64,000 bases of DNA, from NCBI RefSeq assembly GCF_049532895.1, contig NZ_CP064031.1, positions 310,001 to 374,000 of the forward strand, given 5' to 3'. Of this stretch, positions 1 through 8,435 are shown one piece after another. A model generated the notes under the pieces. That model was given only the letters and a program-made list of their open reading frames with translations, was not told the DNA's origin and ran no database searches. Both the position numbers and the translations under genes were made by a program. This stretch comes from Dyella_B acidisoli. GTDB lineage: Bacteria > Pseudomonadota > Gammaproteobacteria > Xanthomonadales > Rhodanobacteraceae. The first letter of the stretch is position 1, and every line of letters starts with the position of its first letter.

Positions 1-1556
1 AAGAGGAAGGCTACGCCCGCGTCCCCGCCTGGCATCTGGAACAACGATGGATTAGTCAGAGTAACGCGTCCAACGTTTTGCCACGTCTTGCTTTGTGTGG
101 AGGTGTAGCCGGTGAAGGTCCGAAAGTCGGCGTTGGAAATCGGCGTATAAAACGCTGCGTAGTTTGGCTGGAACGTGCTGAAACCAAAACCATAAGGATC
201 CGGGCCGAGATCGGGGCCAAGCACGCGATTAGCGAAGAAAGCCTCCATCGGCTCGGTAAATCGAGCGAAGTTCATTTCGTTCAGCTTGTCCTCCGCGTGC
301 ATGGCAAAGGCGTCATATTCCCAGTTGGAGGCACCGAGTGCGCCCTTGGCGCCGAACGTAAACGTGTAGTTACGCTCGTAGGTCTTGTACATGATGTTTT
401 GGAACCCGCCGGCTTCCTCAGGGCTGAAGGCCTTCTGGAAGTTGATGAAGTCATCGAGGTTCGGGTCATAGATATAGCCGTACTTCGAGTTTGTTCCCCA
501 CCAGAGAACCGACGAACCAGGGCTATATTTTTCGCGATCGAAGTTCAGCATGACGTCGCTGTACAGCTGAACATTGTCGTTCACGTCAAACGTCGCATGA
601 GTATAGACATTCGCCGTTTTGCTGCCGTTTGACAGCGTGGACTGACCTGGGGAATAGAACGAACCGCAGTATTCGCCAAATCTTTCGCGATTGCGCAGGC
701 CCTCGGTGCCGTTGAATTGACCGGTGGTCAATGCGCAATGATTGGGATCCATCATCAAGTAGTTGTTCCTCGTGTCGCTGTTGTACACGAGGTAGTCACG
801 GCTCGCAGTAGCCGGGGATGTGCCGTTTTCGAAGAAGTGGGAGGTAAGTGAACGATCCTTGGACCACACAGGCTGAGTATTTTCAAACTGTGCGCCCACC
901 AGCAGATTGAGCTTGCCGAAGCTGAAGCCATCGGCAAAGCTGATGTGGCGGCTTGCGCCACCACCTTGCTGGTCCCAGCCGTACCGCACGTCGATGACGG
1001 GCGCATCGATCTTCTTTTTCATCACAATGTTAACGACGCCAGCGATGGCATCAGATCCGTACAGCGTGGACTGTCCGCCTGGAAGGATGTCAATGTGATC
1101 AACAAGGTCGGTCGGAATCGTATTGAGGTTGGTGAAGACGTCAGTGCTGTTGTAAAGCGCAGAGAAGCTCGACATCGGGCGGCCATCGATCAGGTACTTC
1201 ACGTAACCCACTGGAAGACCAAACAGGCTCAGGGTTTTTGCCCCTGGCGTGAAGGTATTGGTCGTCTGCGAGTTCTGAACGCTTCCGGTAGAGAACGTCA
1301 TCTGCTGAAGCGCGTCTGCAACCGACGAAAAACCTCTGGCCTTAAGCTCCTGAGAGGTGATGGTGGTCGTCGGAGTAAACGTCTCAATCTGAGTCTGGGG
1401 AATTAAAGAGCCAGTGACGGTAACAGCCTCAAGTTTCTTTGGGCTTGGAGTATTGGAGTTTGTTTGATTGTCTTGAGCAAACACGCCCGTGCTTGCCAAC
1501 GCGGCAACACATGCCAACGACAGCAATGAGTAATTAAAAGTGTTTCCTGTTTTCAA
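1..1556 (-). CDS. TonB-dependent outer-membrane receptor, C-terminus beyond window
   Basis: About 518 codons are open from a TTG at 1554-1556 to the window edge, so the 3' part of the barrel is missing. The TTG is chosen because AGGGAGAGA sits about 8 nt upstream and a good signal peptide follows (LKTGNTFNYSLLSLACVAAL, then cleavage near GVFAQD). After it come a TonB-box-like stretch (LEAVTVTGS) and a plug domain with the hallmark LIDGRPMSS and LPGGQSTLYGSDAIAGVVNI. These features define ligand-gated outer-membrane receptors energised by TonB-ExbBD. The substrate cannot be read from the sequence. The gene is monocistronic here, with a 387-bp gap to the next gene. Confidence 0.93.
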   Translation of the reverse strand, partial: MKTGNTFNYSLLSLACVAALASTGVFAQDNQTNSNTPSPKKLEAVTVTGSLIPQTQIETFTPTTTITSQELKARGFSSVADALQQMTFSTGSVQNSQTTNTFTPGAKTLSLFGLPVGYVKYLIDGRPMSSFSALYNSTDVFTNLNTIPTDLVDHIDILPGGQSTLYGSDAIAGVVNIVMKKKIDAPVIDVRYGWDQQGGGASRHISFADGFSFGKLNLLVGAQFENTQPVWSKDRSLTSHFFENGTSPATASRDYLVYNSDTRNNYLMMDPNHCALTTGQFNGTEGLRNRERFGEYCGSFYSPGQSTLSNGSKTANVYTHATFDVNDNVQLYSDVMLNFDREKYSPGSSVLWWGTNSKYGYIYDPNLDDFINFQKAFSPEEAGGFQNIMYKTYERNYTFTFGAKGALGASNWEYDAFAMHAEDKLNEMNFARFTEPMEAFFANRVLGPDLGPDPYGFGFSTFQPNYAAFYTPISNADFRTFTGYTSTQSKTWQNVGRVTLTNPSLFQMPGGDAGVAFL

Positions 1557-1943
1557 GGTGATCTCTCCCTGGAGTCGCTGCTCGTTGCTTGCGTAGCAAC
1601 AAGCGACATCTGATAAAAGGCGAAAGGTTTCCGAAGCCGATTAGATGGCTTGAAGGCGACAATCGCGGTCTTACGGTCCAACCCCTAAAAGGAAGATGTT
1701 GCAAACCGTAGTGATCAAATAAGCCACTAACGTTTTTGCAACAATCGGAGTTCGCCCAATTTGATGTAGGGCGAGTCGTTGCGACTCAGGAAAGAGGGGT
1801 GTTCGTCGACGCGGCTACGGATTTGTACGAGAACTTGCCGTGCGCGGATGGCTAGATGCGAATCGTGATGCAGTGAAAATCCATCAACTCGATGGACAAT
1901 GCGCAGGGCGAAAGCATCGCCCTGCGCAGGGAAGCAAATGGGC
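1557..1943. other. Intergenic region upstream of the TonB receptor
   Basis: This 387-bp gap separates the DUF1993 stop from the receptor start. It holds the receptor leader with its ribosome-binding site, a small hairpin (GTTGC...GCAAC, about 1584-1600) in the leader, and the stem-loop at 1901-1927. I see no convincing gene. An open frame at 1727-1993 overlaps the DUF1993 end in another frame and looks spurious. Confidence 0.6.
1901..1927 (-). terminator. Stem-loop after the MFS-DUF1993 operon
   Basis: A perfect 10-bp stem (GCGCAGGGCG / CGCCCTGCGC) with a 7-nt loop lies 17 nt past the DUF1993 stop. No U-tract follows on the minus strand, so it is terminator-like or a 3'-end stabiliser rather than a classic intrinsic terminator. 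Confidence 0.45.
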
Positions 1944-2450
1944 TTACGCCTTGCCGATGAAATCTTCCTTGCCGATATTCGTACCAGCTGCACGCAAAAT
2001 GTCGTACGTCGTGGTGCAATGGAAGAACAGGTTGGGAATGACGAAGTGCAGCAGATAGGCCTGGCCTTCGAAGTTCATGTCGCCGCGGCGCATCTTCAGC
2101 GTGATGGTGCGTGTTTCGCTGCCGTCGATCTGTTCGGGCTTGAAGCTCTTGATGTATTCGATGGCGCGTTCAATGCGTTGATACAGTTCGTCGAACGAAG
2201 TTTCGTTGTCTTCGAACTTCAGTGGATCGACGCCGGCCAAGCGTGCGGCGCCGTTCTTGGCCATGTCGGTGGCGATCTGCACCTGCTTGACCAGCGGCAG
2301 CATGTCGGGGATGAGGCGGGTATGCAACATCACCGAACCTTCTACGCTTTTTTCGTTGGCGTGCTTTTCACCGAGCTTGAGTACGTGATGCAGGTTGGTC
2401 AGTGCGCGCAGGAACAGCGGTACTGAGGCTTGGTACATCGAGAGACTCAT
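1944..2450 (-). CDS. DUF1993 family protein
   Basis: This is a 168-aa soluble protein that matches the DUF1993 family over its full length. It begins MSLSMYQASVPLFLRALTNL, has a conserved central DMLPLVKQVQIATDMAKN, and ends in a segment around HFVIPNLFFHCTTTYDILR. Family members are small helical proteins of the DinB-like fold type with no established reaction. Its ATG overlaps the stop of the upstream MFS gene by 4 bp (ATGA), so the two are almost certainly translated from one mRNA. The functional link to the transporter is unknown. Confidence 0.88.
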   Translation of the reverse strand: MSLSMYQASVPLFLRALTNLHHVLKLGEKHANEKSVEGSVMLHTRLIPDMLPLVKQVQIATDMAKNGAARLAGVDPLKFEDNETSFDELYQRIERAIEYIKSFKPEQIDGSETRTITLKMRRGDMNFEGQAYLLHFVIPNLFFHCTTTYDILRAAGTNIGKEDFIGKA

Positions 2451-3796
2451 GGGGATGACTCCGAGTGATGATGAGGAAGGGACTCGTGGGTAATCACATC
2501 CGCAATGGGCGAAAGTTCGCCATGCGGCGGTGTTGTCGGATGTCTATCGGCGGATGGCACCGCGTGCACGTGTCGTACCGCATAGCTGGCGATACCGGTA
2601 GCGACGACAAGCAGCAGTGCCGCCAGCACGAAGGCGATACCGGGCAGATGCATGGGGGCGTGATCGCTGATGAACAAGGCGAACAGATTGGCAAACAGCG
2701 CGGGCCCGAAGATGCCGGCCAGACTGGCCAGGCTGCTCAACGCACCTTGCAGACGCCCTTGCTCGTGCGGGTCCACCTGCTGCGTCATCAACGTCTGGGT
2801 AGGTGGCCCGGAGAGTCCGCCCAGGCACAGGAATGGGATGCCAAGCAGGAACATCCACGACACCGAAGAAAAGCCGAAGAACAAGTGGCCGACCACGCAG
2901 AGCAGCAAGCCGATGATGATCAGGCGCTTCTCGCCCAGCTTCGGCATCAGCCTCCGCACCAGCACGGCCTGCACGAAGCCACTGCACAGCCCGACCAGTG
3001 CCAGCGTATAGCCCACCGCCTGCGCACCCCAGCCGTAACGGTAGTCGGTGTAGAGCACGTAAGTGGCGTTGAGCGAGAACTGCGCCAGGCTGATCAGGAA
3101 GTACACGCTGGCGAGTGCAAACACCTGCGGATAGCGGCGCAATAGCACCAGCGCGCCGAAGGGGTTGGCGTGGCTCCATTCGAAGCGCTTGCTGCGCCGT
3201 TCGGGTGCCAGCGATTCCGGCAGCACGAAGAAGCCGTAGCAGAAGTTGATCAACGACAGCACAGCTGCCACCCAGAACGGCAGTCGGATGCTGAAGTGCC
3301 CCAGGAAGCCGCCCAATGCCGGACCGACTACGAAGCCGATGGCGAACGCCGCGCCCATTGCACCATAGGCCGCAGTGCGTTTTTCCTTCGGCACGATATC
3401 GGCGATGTAGGCATTGGCCGTGGTGAAACTTGCCGCACAGATGCCTGCCACGATACGGCCGATGAAGAGCAGCCACACTGCTGGCGCGAGCGCCATCACG
3501 ATGAAGTCGACACCTAATCCAAAGCTGGAAATCAGGATCACGGTACGGCGACCGAAACGATCCGACAACGTGCCTTGCACCGGCGAAAACACGAACTGCA
3601 TCAGCATGAACACCGTGCCGAACGCACTCGACCACACCGCCGCCTGCGCGATGCTGCCACCACTGAGTTCCACGATCAGATGCGGCAACACCGGGATGAT
3701 GATGCCGAACGCCAGCATGTCCACCATCACCGTGACGAAGATGAAGGCGAATGCAGCAGTTTGGCGTGAGGAAGGGGCGGTGGGTGCAGAGTCCAT
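2447..3796 (-). CDS. MFS transporter of the TetA/TCR type
   Basis: About 449 aa with 12 predicted membrane segments. The loop 2-3 signature is GTLSDRFGRRTVIL, and motif C-like glycines occur in the fifth helix (GFVVGPALGGFLG), both typical of drug:proton antiporters of the tetracycline-resistance protein group. The opening AAFAFIFVTVMVDMLAFGII is characteristic of TCR members. Start: the frame also opens at a GTG (3812-3814); the ATG at 3794-3796 (MDSAPTAPSS) is preferred, although neither has a strong Shine-Dalgarno. A specific drug substrate cannot be inferred; the role could be general efflux. It is the first gene of an operon with DUF1993. Confidence 0.9.
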   Translation of the reverse strand: MDSAPTAPSSRQTAAFAFIFVTVMVDMLAFGIIIPVLPHLIVELSGGSIAQAAVWSSAFGTVFMLMQFVFSPVQGTLSDRFGRRTVILISSFGLGVDFIVMALAPAVWLLFIGRIVAGICAASFTTANAYIADIVPKEKRTAAYGAMGAAFAIGFVVGPALGGFLGHFSIRLPFWVAAVLSLINFCYGFFVLPESLAPERRSKRFEWSHANPFGALVLLRRYPQVFALASVYFLISLAQFSLNATYVLYTDYRYGWGAQAVGYTLALVGLCSGFVQAVLVRRLMPKLGEKRLIIIGLLLCVVGHLFFGFSSVSWMFLLGIPFLCLGGLSGPPTQTLMTQQVDPHEQGRLQGALSSLASLAGIFGPALFANLFALFISDHAPMHLPGIAFVLAALLLVVATGIASYAVRHVHAVPSADRHPTTPPHGELSPIADVITHESLPHHHSESSP

Positions 3797-3904
3797 GCGA
3801 GCGCGGATAGCCACGGAACGGGTAGGGCCAAAGGCGCAACGATAGCCGATGCGGCGTGGCTTGGCATGGGCTGGAGTGTGCAGAAAATGTCGCGGCTTTT
3901 AGTT

Positions 3905-4055
3905 CCCTCTCCCCTTCGGGGAGAGGGTTAGGGTGAGGGGACAATCTTGCGTGAGGGTTGCTTCTCTCAGCGCAAGACATTGCAACAGCATCGCAACGGG
4001 AAAATATCTCGCAAGGGTGGTCTCTCACCCAACCCTCTCCCCAGAGGGGAGAGGG
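3905..4055. repeat. REP-like inverted pair, family A
   Basis: Two palindromes of the CCCTCTCCCC..GGGGAGAGGG type lie in opposite orientation (3905-3940 and 4023-4055). The flanking GGGTGAGGGG...CTTGC and GCAAG...CTCACCC arms can also pair with each other. The same arrangement recurs at about 14.9, 21.8, 31.7, 46.9 and 51.1 kb. It fills the gap between the MFS gene and the EF-hand gene. Confidence 0.85.
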
Positions 4056-4069
4056 CTTAAAAGCCAACG

Positions 4070-4399
4070 TCACCGCGGCGGCTGCATCAATTCCTGCGGG
4101 CTCAGATACCCGTCATGGTTGCGATCCAGCTTATGGAACTCGCGACGCAAATTGTCTTGCCATTCCTTGAGCGTTATCGGCTTGCCATGCCCGCCGGGCA
4201 GCTCTTCCGGCTCCAGCACGCCATCGTGGTTGAGGTCCCGGCGATAAAAACCTTGGCTCATATAAGCCACATATTCAGCTTCACTGATGCGGCCGTCGCC
4301 ATTGGTATCCATGGCCTGGAACAAGCCGGTTGCCGTGCTCTGCGCAAGCGCGGCGACAGGTAGCAGCCCAAGCACAAGGAGCGCAGCGGTTATGCGCAT
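4070..4399 (-). CDS. Secreted EF-hand calcium-binding protein
   Basis: A 109-aa protein with a signal peptide (MRITAALLVLGLLPVAALAQ). It carries three EF-hand calcium loops: DTNGDGRISEAE at about 31-42, DLNHDGVLEPEE at about 55-66 and DRNHDGYLSPQE at about 92-103. Each has Asp, Asn and Asp at ligand positions 1, 3 and 5 and Glu at position 12, so all three look competent. It is probably periplasmic or exported. The ATG overlaps the folE stop by one base, which implies co-transcription with folE. A functional tie to folate/pterin synthesis is not evident. Confidence 0.85.
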   Translation of the reverse strand: MRITAALLVLGLLPVAALAQSTATGLFQAMDTNGDGRISEAEYVAYMSQGFYRRDLNHDGVLEPEELPGGHGKPITLKEWQDNLRREFHKLDRNHDGYLSPQELMQPPR

Positions 4400-4998
4400 C
4401 AGCGGCGGCCGCCATGGATCCCGATGAAATCCAGGAATTCAGCACGGGTGCGTGCGTCGTCACGGAACGCGCCAAGCATCTGGCTGGTGACCATGGATAC
4501 GCCGCGCTTGTGCACGCCGCGCGTGGTCATGCATTCGTGGCTGGCATCGACGACCACAGCCACGCCGGCCGGCTGCAGGTTTTCCTGGATGCAGCGCGCG
4601 ATCTCCGCGGTCATTTTTTCTTGCACCTGGAAGCGGCGTGCGTAGGCGTCCACCACGCGCGCCAGCTTGCTGATGCCTACCACGCGGTGGGTGGGCAGGT
4701 AGCCCACGTGTGCGCGGCCGATGATCGGGGCCATATGGTGTTCGCAATGGCTTTCGAATTCGATGTCGCGCAGCACCACCATTTCGTCGTAGCCGGCGAC
4801 TTCCTCGAATGTGCGGCGCAGGTATTCGCCCGGATCGATCTGATAGCCGCTGAACCAGTCGCGATAGGCCTTCACCACGCGGCGCGGCGTATCCAGCAAG
4901 CCTTCGCGCGAGGGATTCTCGCCGGCCCAGCGCAGCAAAGTGCGCACGGCCTCTTCGGCCTGTTCGCGGGTGACTTCAGTGGGCTTGTGCTCGCTCAT
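4399..4998 (-). CDS. folE: GTP cyclohydrolase I
   Basis: The 199-aa enzyme converts GTP to 7,8-dihydroneopterin triphosphate, the first step of tetrahydrofolate (and tetrahydrobiopterin) synthesis. The zinc/catalytic motif FESHCEHHMAPIIGRAHVGY is present, followed by GISKLARVVDAYARRFQVQE and the second zinc-ligand region DASHECMTTRGV. Length and all family signatures are normal for a type IA enzyme. It precedes the EF-hand gene with a one-base overlap. The gap upstream (4999-5181) holds a REP pair. Confidence 0.97.
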   Translation of the reverse strand: MSEHKPTEVTREQAEEAVRTLLRWAGENPSREGLLDTPRRVVKAYRDWFSGYQIDPGEYLRRTFEEVAGYDEMVVLRDIEFESHCEHHMAPIIGRAHVGYLPTHRVVGISKLARVVDAYARRFQVQEKMTAEIARCIQENLQPAGVAVVVDASHECMTTRGVHKRGVSMVTSQMLGAFRDDARTRAEFLDFIGIHGGRR

Positions 4999-5070
4999 GC
5001 GGCTTCCTTGGTACAGGGATACTGGTTCAGGCTTGCAAGTGTAACGCCCGCGTCAAGGCCCCATCTCCCC

Positions 5071-5146
5071 GTTGCCCCGGCGAAGGCCGGGGCCCAGCGA
5101 CTTTCACGCACAAGACACTGGGCCCCGGCCTTCGCCGGGGCGACGG
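5071..5146. repeat. REP-like inverted pair, family B
   Basis: The unit GCCCCGGCGAAGGCCGGGGC and its inverted copy CCCCGGCCTTCGCCGGGGCG are separated by about 30 bp and flanked by CCCAGCGACTT/ACACTGGG arms. This is the common proteobacterial REP type. It sits between the divergent folE and SDH-L genes. Confidence 0.85.
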
Positions 5147-5181
5147 TATGATGGAACGCCCAGTTTCCCAAGCACTACGAC

Positions 5182-5997
5182 ATGACCCGCTCCATCAATC
5201 GCGATACCCAGCTTTGCATGTCCTTGTCCGGTCGTCCGGGCAATTTCGGTACGCGCTTCCAGAACTTTCTGTACGAAGCGCTGGATTTGAATTACGTCTA
5301 CAAGGCGTTCACTACACGTGACTTGCCCGCGGCGATCGGCGGCATTCGTGCACTCGGTATCCGCGGCTGCGCCGTGTCGATGCCGTTCAAGGAAGCGTGC
5401 ATTGCGCTGGTCGACAGCATTGACGATTCAGCCCAAGCCATCGCTTCGATCAATACCATCGTCAACAACGATGGACATTTGCATGCGTACAACACGGATT
5501 ACATCGCCGTGCGCAGTTTGATCGAGCTGCACAACCTCAATGCCGATATGCGCTTGGCTCTGCGCGGTAGCGGTGGCATGGCCAAGGCTGTGGCCTGCGC
5601 GTTCCGTGATGCCGGTTTCAAGCACGGGTATATCGTGGCGCGCAATGAGATGACGGGCCGAAAATTGGCCGAAACGAGCGGTCTTGGCTGGGTTGCGGAT
5701 ATGTCGAACGTGCAAGCGGATCTGCTGATCAACGTTACGCCGATCGGCATGGAAGGTACCGAAAAAGATCAGCTCGCCTTCGAGCGTGAGGCGGTGGAGC
5801 GGGCAAAAGCCGTATTCGACGTGGTTGCGTTGCCGCCGGAGACGCCGTTGATCAAGTTGGCGCGTTCGTTGGGCAAACCGGTGATTACAGGCGCTGAAGT
5901 AATCGTGCTGCAGGCCGTGGAGCAGTTTGTGCTTTATACCGGCGTGCGGCCGAATGAAGCGTTGATTGCGCGTGCGGCCTCGCATGCGTTGGGGTAA
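5182..5997 (+). CDS. Shikimate dehydrogenase-like protein (SDH-L class)
   Basis: A 271-aa protein with the shikimate/quinate dehydrogenase fold. The substrate domain contains the catalytic Lys in SMPFKEACIAL and the Asp in YNTDYIAV; the NAD(P)-binding loop is GSGGMAKA. The N-terminal CMSLSGRPGNFGTRFQN replaces the HSxSP substrate-binding stretch of AroE. Together with VVALPPETP and GAEVIVLQAVEQF, this closely recalls the SDH-L subclass described for Haemophilus influenzae HI0607. That subclass reduces dehydroshikimate only slowly and its true substrate is uncertain. It should not be named aroE without checking for a canonical aroE elsewhere. Monocistronic and divergent from folE. Confidence 0.85.
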   Translation: MTRSINRDTQLCMSLSGRPGNFGTRFQNFLYEALDLNYVYKAFTTRDLPAAIGGIRALGIRGCAVSMPFKEACIALVDSIDDSAQAIASINTIVNNDGHLHAYNTDYIAVRSLIELHNLNADMRLALRGSGGMAKAVACAFRDAGFKHGYIVARNEMTGRKLAETSGLGWVADMSNVQADLLINVTPIGMEGTEKDQLAFEREAVERAKAVFDVVALPPETPLIKLARSLGKPVITGAEVIVLQAVEQFVLYTGVRPNEALIARAASHALG

Positions 5998-6020
5998 TGC
6001 GGGAAGACGGTTAGCTCGTG

Positions 6021-6092
6021 TAGGTTGGGGTGCAAACCCCAACATCGAAATGTGTGAGCATGGGGTTGTTGGGGTTTGCGCCCTAACCTACG
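6021..6092. repeat. Inverted repeat, family C (TAGGTTGGGGTGCAAACCCC)
   Basis: The arm TAGGTTGGGGTGCAAACCCC at 6021-6040 is matched in inverse orientation by GGGGTTTGCGCCCTAACCTA near 6072-6091, around a ~30-bp centre. Related copies lie at 8358-8435, 28913-28982 and 30285-30333. It follows the SDH-L stop. Confidence 0.8.
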
Positions 6093-6116
6093 CGCTCGTA
6101 AAACCACATTTCTCCT

Positions 6117-6202
6117 CACCGTCGCCCCGGCGAAGGCCGTGGCCTAGTGACTTTGATGAGCTACAAGTCGCTGGGTCCCGGCCTTCGCCAGGACGACGGT
6201 GA
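6117..6202. repeat. REP-like inverted pair, family B (diverged)
   Basis: GTCGCCCCGGCGAAGGCC and its inverted partner GGCCTTCGCCAGGACGAC carry a few substitutions, with AGTGACTT/AAGTCGCTGG inner arms. The pair immediately follows the family C repeat and lies before the rmuC stop. Confidence 0.8.
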
Positions 6203-6260
6203 GGTGCAATCAAACGCCTCGAAAAGTTGTGTAGAAACCCTACGCTTGAAGGGTGGCTTA

Positions 6261-7619
6261 TCAATCCTCCGCAACCTCTTCATCGCCATTAAGCGACTCC
6301 CCCAGCAACTGCTGCGCTTGTTCACCCGGCAACGACTCCACATCGCGCAGCTTGCGCTCGATCGCACGCGTGCGCACGGCGGTGGCATCGATATGCCTGC
6401 CCGCTTCGTCCAGCTTCTTGCGCACCATTTTCAGCACATCACCAAACTTGCCAAATTCGTTCTTCACCGCGCCGAGCAATTGCCACACTTCGCTGCTGCG
6501 TTTCTGGATCGCCAGTGTGCGGAAGCCCATCTGCAAGCTGTTGAGCAGCGCTGAAAGCGTGGTCGGGCCGGCTATGGTTACGCGTTGTTCGCGCTGCAGA
6601 CTGTCGAACAACCCAGGGCGACGGATGATCTCCGCATAAAGGCCTTCCGTCGGCAGGAACAGAATGGCGAAGTCGGTGGTAGCAGGGGGCGCGATGTATT
6701 TGGCGCGGATGGTCTTGGCTTCGTCGCGCACGCGACGTTCCAGTGCGTTAGCGGCGCGTTCCACGGCTTCCACATCCGCCTGTTGCTGTGCATCCAGCAG
6801 CCGTTCGTAATCTTCGCGCGGGAATTTGGCATCGATCGGCAGCCATACCTGATCATCGCGATCGCCGCCGGGTAGACGGATCGCGAATTCCACGCGTTCG
6901 TCGGAACCTGGCACGGTGGCGATGTTGGCCGCGTATTGCTCGGGGGTGAGCATTTGATCCAACAACGCGCCGAGTTGCATTTCGCCCAGGATGCCGCGCG
7001 TTTTCACATTGCTTAGCACGCGCTTGAGATCGCCCACGCCGCTGGCGAGCGACTGCATTTCGCCCAGGCCACGCTGGACTGCTTCCAATCGCTCGGACAC
7101 CAGCTTGAATGATTCGCCGAGGCGCGTTTCCAGGGTGGATTGCAGTTTTTCATCGACCGTGGCGCGCATCTGCTCCAGCTTGGCGGCATTGTCCTGCTGG
7201 ATCGCGGTGAGTTTGGTTTCGAGCGTGGTACGCACTTCGCCAAGGCGTTTTTCGTTGTCGGCGGTGAGCGTTGCCAATTGTTGTTTCTGCTGGCCGCCGA
7301 GCTGATTGAGTGTGGTCGCGAGTTCCTCGCGGCCACGGCGTGTTTCCTCGACCAGTCGTTGCGACAGGGCTTGCAGGCCACTGTCCGTGCGCTCTGTGAG
7401 TACATCCAGGCGCTGGCCGAATTGCATCAGCGATTGGCTCAGTTCGTTTCGGCCTTCGCGTTGTTCGTGGGCCAGCGCTTCGCGCAGGTGGCGCACGTCG
7501 TCCTTCAAGCTGTCCAGCTTGGCCTGGAGACCGCCGTCACTACGGCCGCGCAGCAGTACGACCACCTGCAGCACAAGCAGAATGACGAGCAGAGCCAGTG
7601 AGATATCGAGCAGAGACAT
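6261..7619 (-). CDS. rmuC: DNA recombination protein RmuC
   Basis: About 452 aa. It has an N-terminal membrane anchor (SLLDISLALLVILLVLQVVV), a long coiled coil (about residues 35-190, heptad-rich with repeated EKLxxVRTTLE-like segments) and the RmuC nuclease-like domain (LGEMQLGALLDQMLTPEQYAAN, then LPGGDRDDQVWLPIDAKFPREDY). RmuC proteins limit inversions at short inverted repeats, notable in a window rich in inverted repeats. The ATG at 7617-7619 is chosen (MSLLDIS); in-frame starts at 7625 and 7667 would add a short non-conserved head. Its start region overlaps the leader of the divergent membrane-protein gene. Confidence 0.92.
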   Translation of the reverse strand: MSLLDISLALLVILLVLQVVVLLRGRSDGGLQAKLDSLKDDVRHLREALAHEQREGRNELSQSLMQFGQRLDVLTERTDSGLQALSQRLVEETRRGREELATTLNQLGGQQKQQLATLTADNEKRLGEVRTTLETKLTAIQQDNAAKLEQMRATVDEKLQSTLETRLGESFKLVSERLEAVQRGLGEMQSLASGVGDLKRVLSNVKTRGILGEMQLGALLDQMLTPEQYAANIATVPGSDERVEFAIRLPGGDRDDQVWLPIDAKFPREDYERLLDAQQQADVEAVERAANALERRVRDEAKTIRAKYIAPPATTDFAILFLPTEGLYAEIIRRPGLFDSLQREQRVTIAGPTTLSALLNSLQMGFRTLAIQKRSSEVWQLLGAVKNEFGKFGDVLKMVRKKLDEAGRHIDATAVRTRAIERKLRDVESLPGEQAQQLLGESLNGDEEVAED

Positions 7620-7729
7620 GGGCATTCCCGATGGTATCGACGTACAGTTTACGCGCAGTCGTATCAATCCCTGAGATCACCTCGCGGGGGGTAGTATCGG
7701 CGCATTGCCAGCCATTCGCGGGAATCTGC

Positions 7730-8362
7730 ATGAGTGCATCCATCGCCCGGGGCAAGCCACTGGCCGTGTTGATCGCCCTGCTTGCATGGTTTGGGGCGGG
7801 GTTGCAGCTCTATCTCTCGCTGCGCTTGACCGATTCGATGGGGATGAACACGACACAAGGGCTGGCCATCTATTTCGGCTATTTCACCGTACTCACGAAC
7901 ATCCTGGTCGGCATGGCGACCACGTGGCCGTTGGTTTTGTCTGCTTCAGCGCTGGGGCGGTTCTTCGTGCAGCCGATGGCCATTGGCTGGGTAGCGACCA
8001 GCATTGCGTTCGTGGGCGTTTCGTATTTTGTGTTGTTGCGGCACGTCTGGAATCCGCAGGGACTGCAACTGGTGGCGGATGTGCTGATGCACTACGTGGT
8101 GCCGTCGCTGGTTGTGCTGTACAGCTTGTTCACGCTGCATCGAGTGGCATTGCGCTGGACGGCGCCGCTGTGGTGGAGCTTGTATCCGGTGATCTATTTC
8201 GCCTACGTGCTGGCGCGTGGTGTGATCATTGGCAGCTATCCATATCACTTCATCGATGCGTCGCAGCTTGGCTATGCGCTCACGCTACGCAATGCGGCAG
8301 CGCTATGGGTGGCGTTTCTGGTGCTGTCGTATGTGTTGATGTTGTTGTGGCGTCGTTCGTAG
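7730..8362 (+). CDS. Pr6Pr-family integral membrane protein
   Basis: A 210-aa polytopic protein with about six hydrophobic helices. It contains YFGYFTVLTNILVGMATTWPL and the late WSLYPVIYFAYVLARGVIIGSYPYHFID segment typical of the Pr6Pr (FAR-17a/AIG1-like) membrane family. In eukaryotes related proteins act on fatty-acid esters; the bacterial function is unknown. The ATG at 7730 is preferred over the upstream in-frame 7598 because GGGA lies just before it and the extra head has no membrane-protein character. The stop codon lies inside the left arm of the 8358-8435 repeat. Confidence 0.78.
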   Translation: MSASIARGKPLAVLIALLAWFGAGLQLYLSLRLTDSMGMNTTQGLAIYFGYFTVLTNILVGMATTWPLVLSASALGRFFVQPMAIGWVATSIAFVGVSYFVLLRHVWNPQGLQLVADVLMHYVVPSLVVLYSLFTLHRVALRWTAPLWWSLYPVIYFAYVLARGVIIGSYPYHFIDASQLGYALTLRNAAALWVAFLVLSYVLMLLWRRS

Positions 8363-8435
8363 GTTGGGTTAGCGCAGCGTAACCCAACATTTTCGGAGCG
8401 ATTCGTTGGGTTACGCTACGCTAACCCAGCCTACG
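8358..8435. repeat. Inverted repeat, family C, between convergent genes
   Basis: The arm CGTAGGTTGGGTTAGCGCAG at 8358 is matched inversely by the segment ending ACCCAGCCTACG at 8435, with inner GCGTAACCCAACA/CGTTGGGTTACGC arms. It occupies the whole space between the two convergent genes and overlaps the upstream stop codon, so it may serve as a bidirectional 3'-end structure. Confidence 0.85.

Noticed and set aside
1727..1993. 88-codon frame in the gap before DUF1993
   Set aside because: Overlaps the DUF1993 3' end in a different frame, lacks a ribosome site and spans the stem-loop at 1901-1927.
2544..4073. 509-codon frame overlapping the MFS gene
   Set aside because: It runs in another frame of the same strand across the MFS gene and the REP pair, starting with REP-encoded residues.
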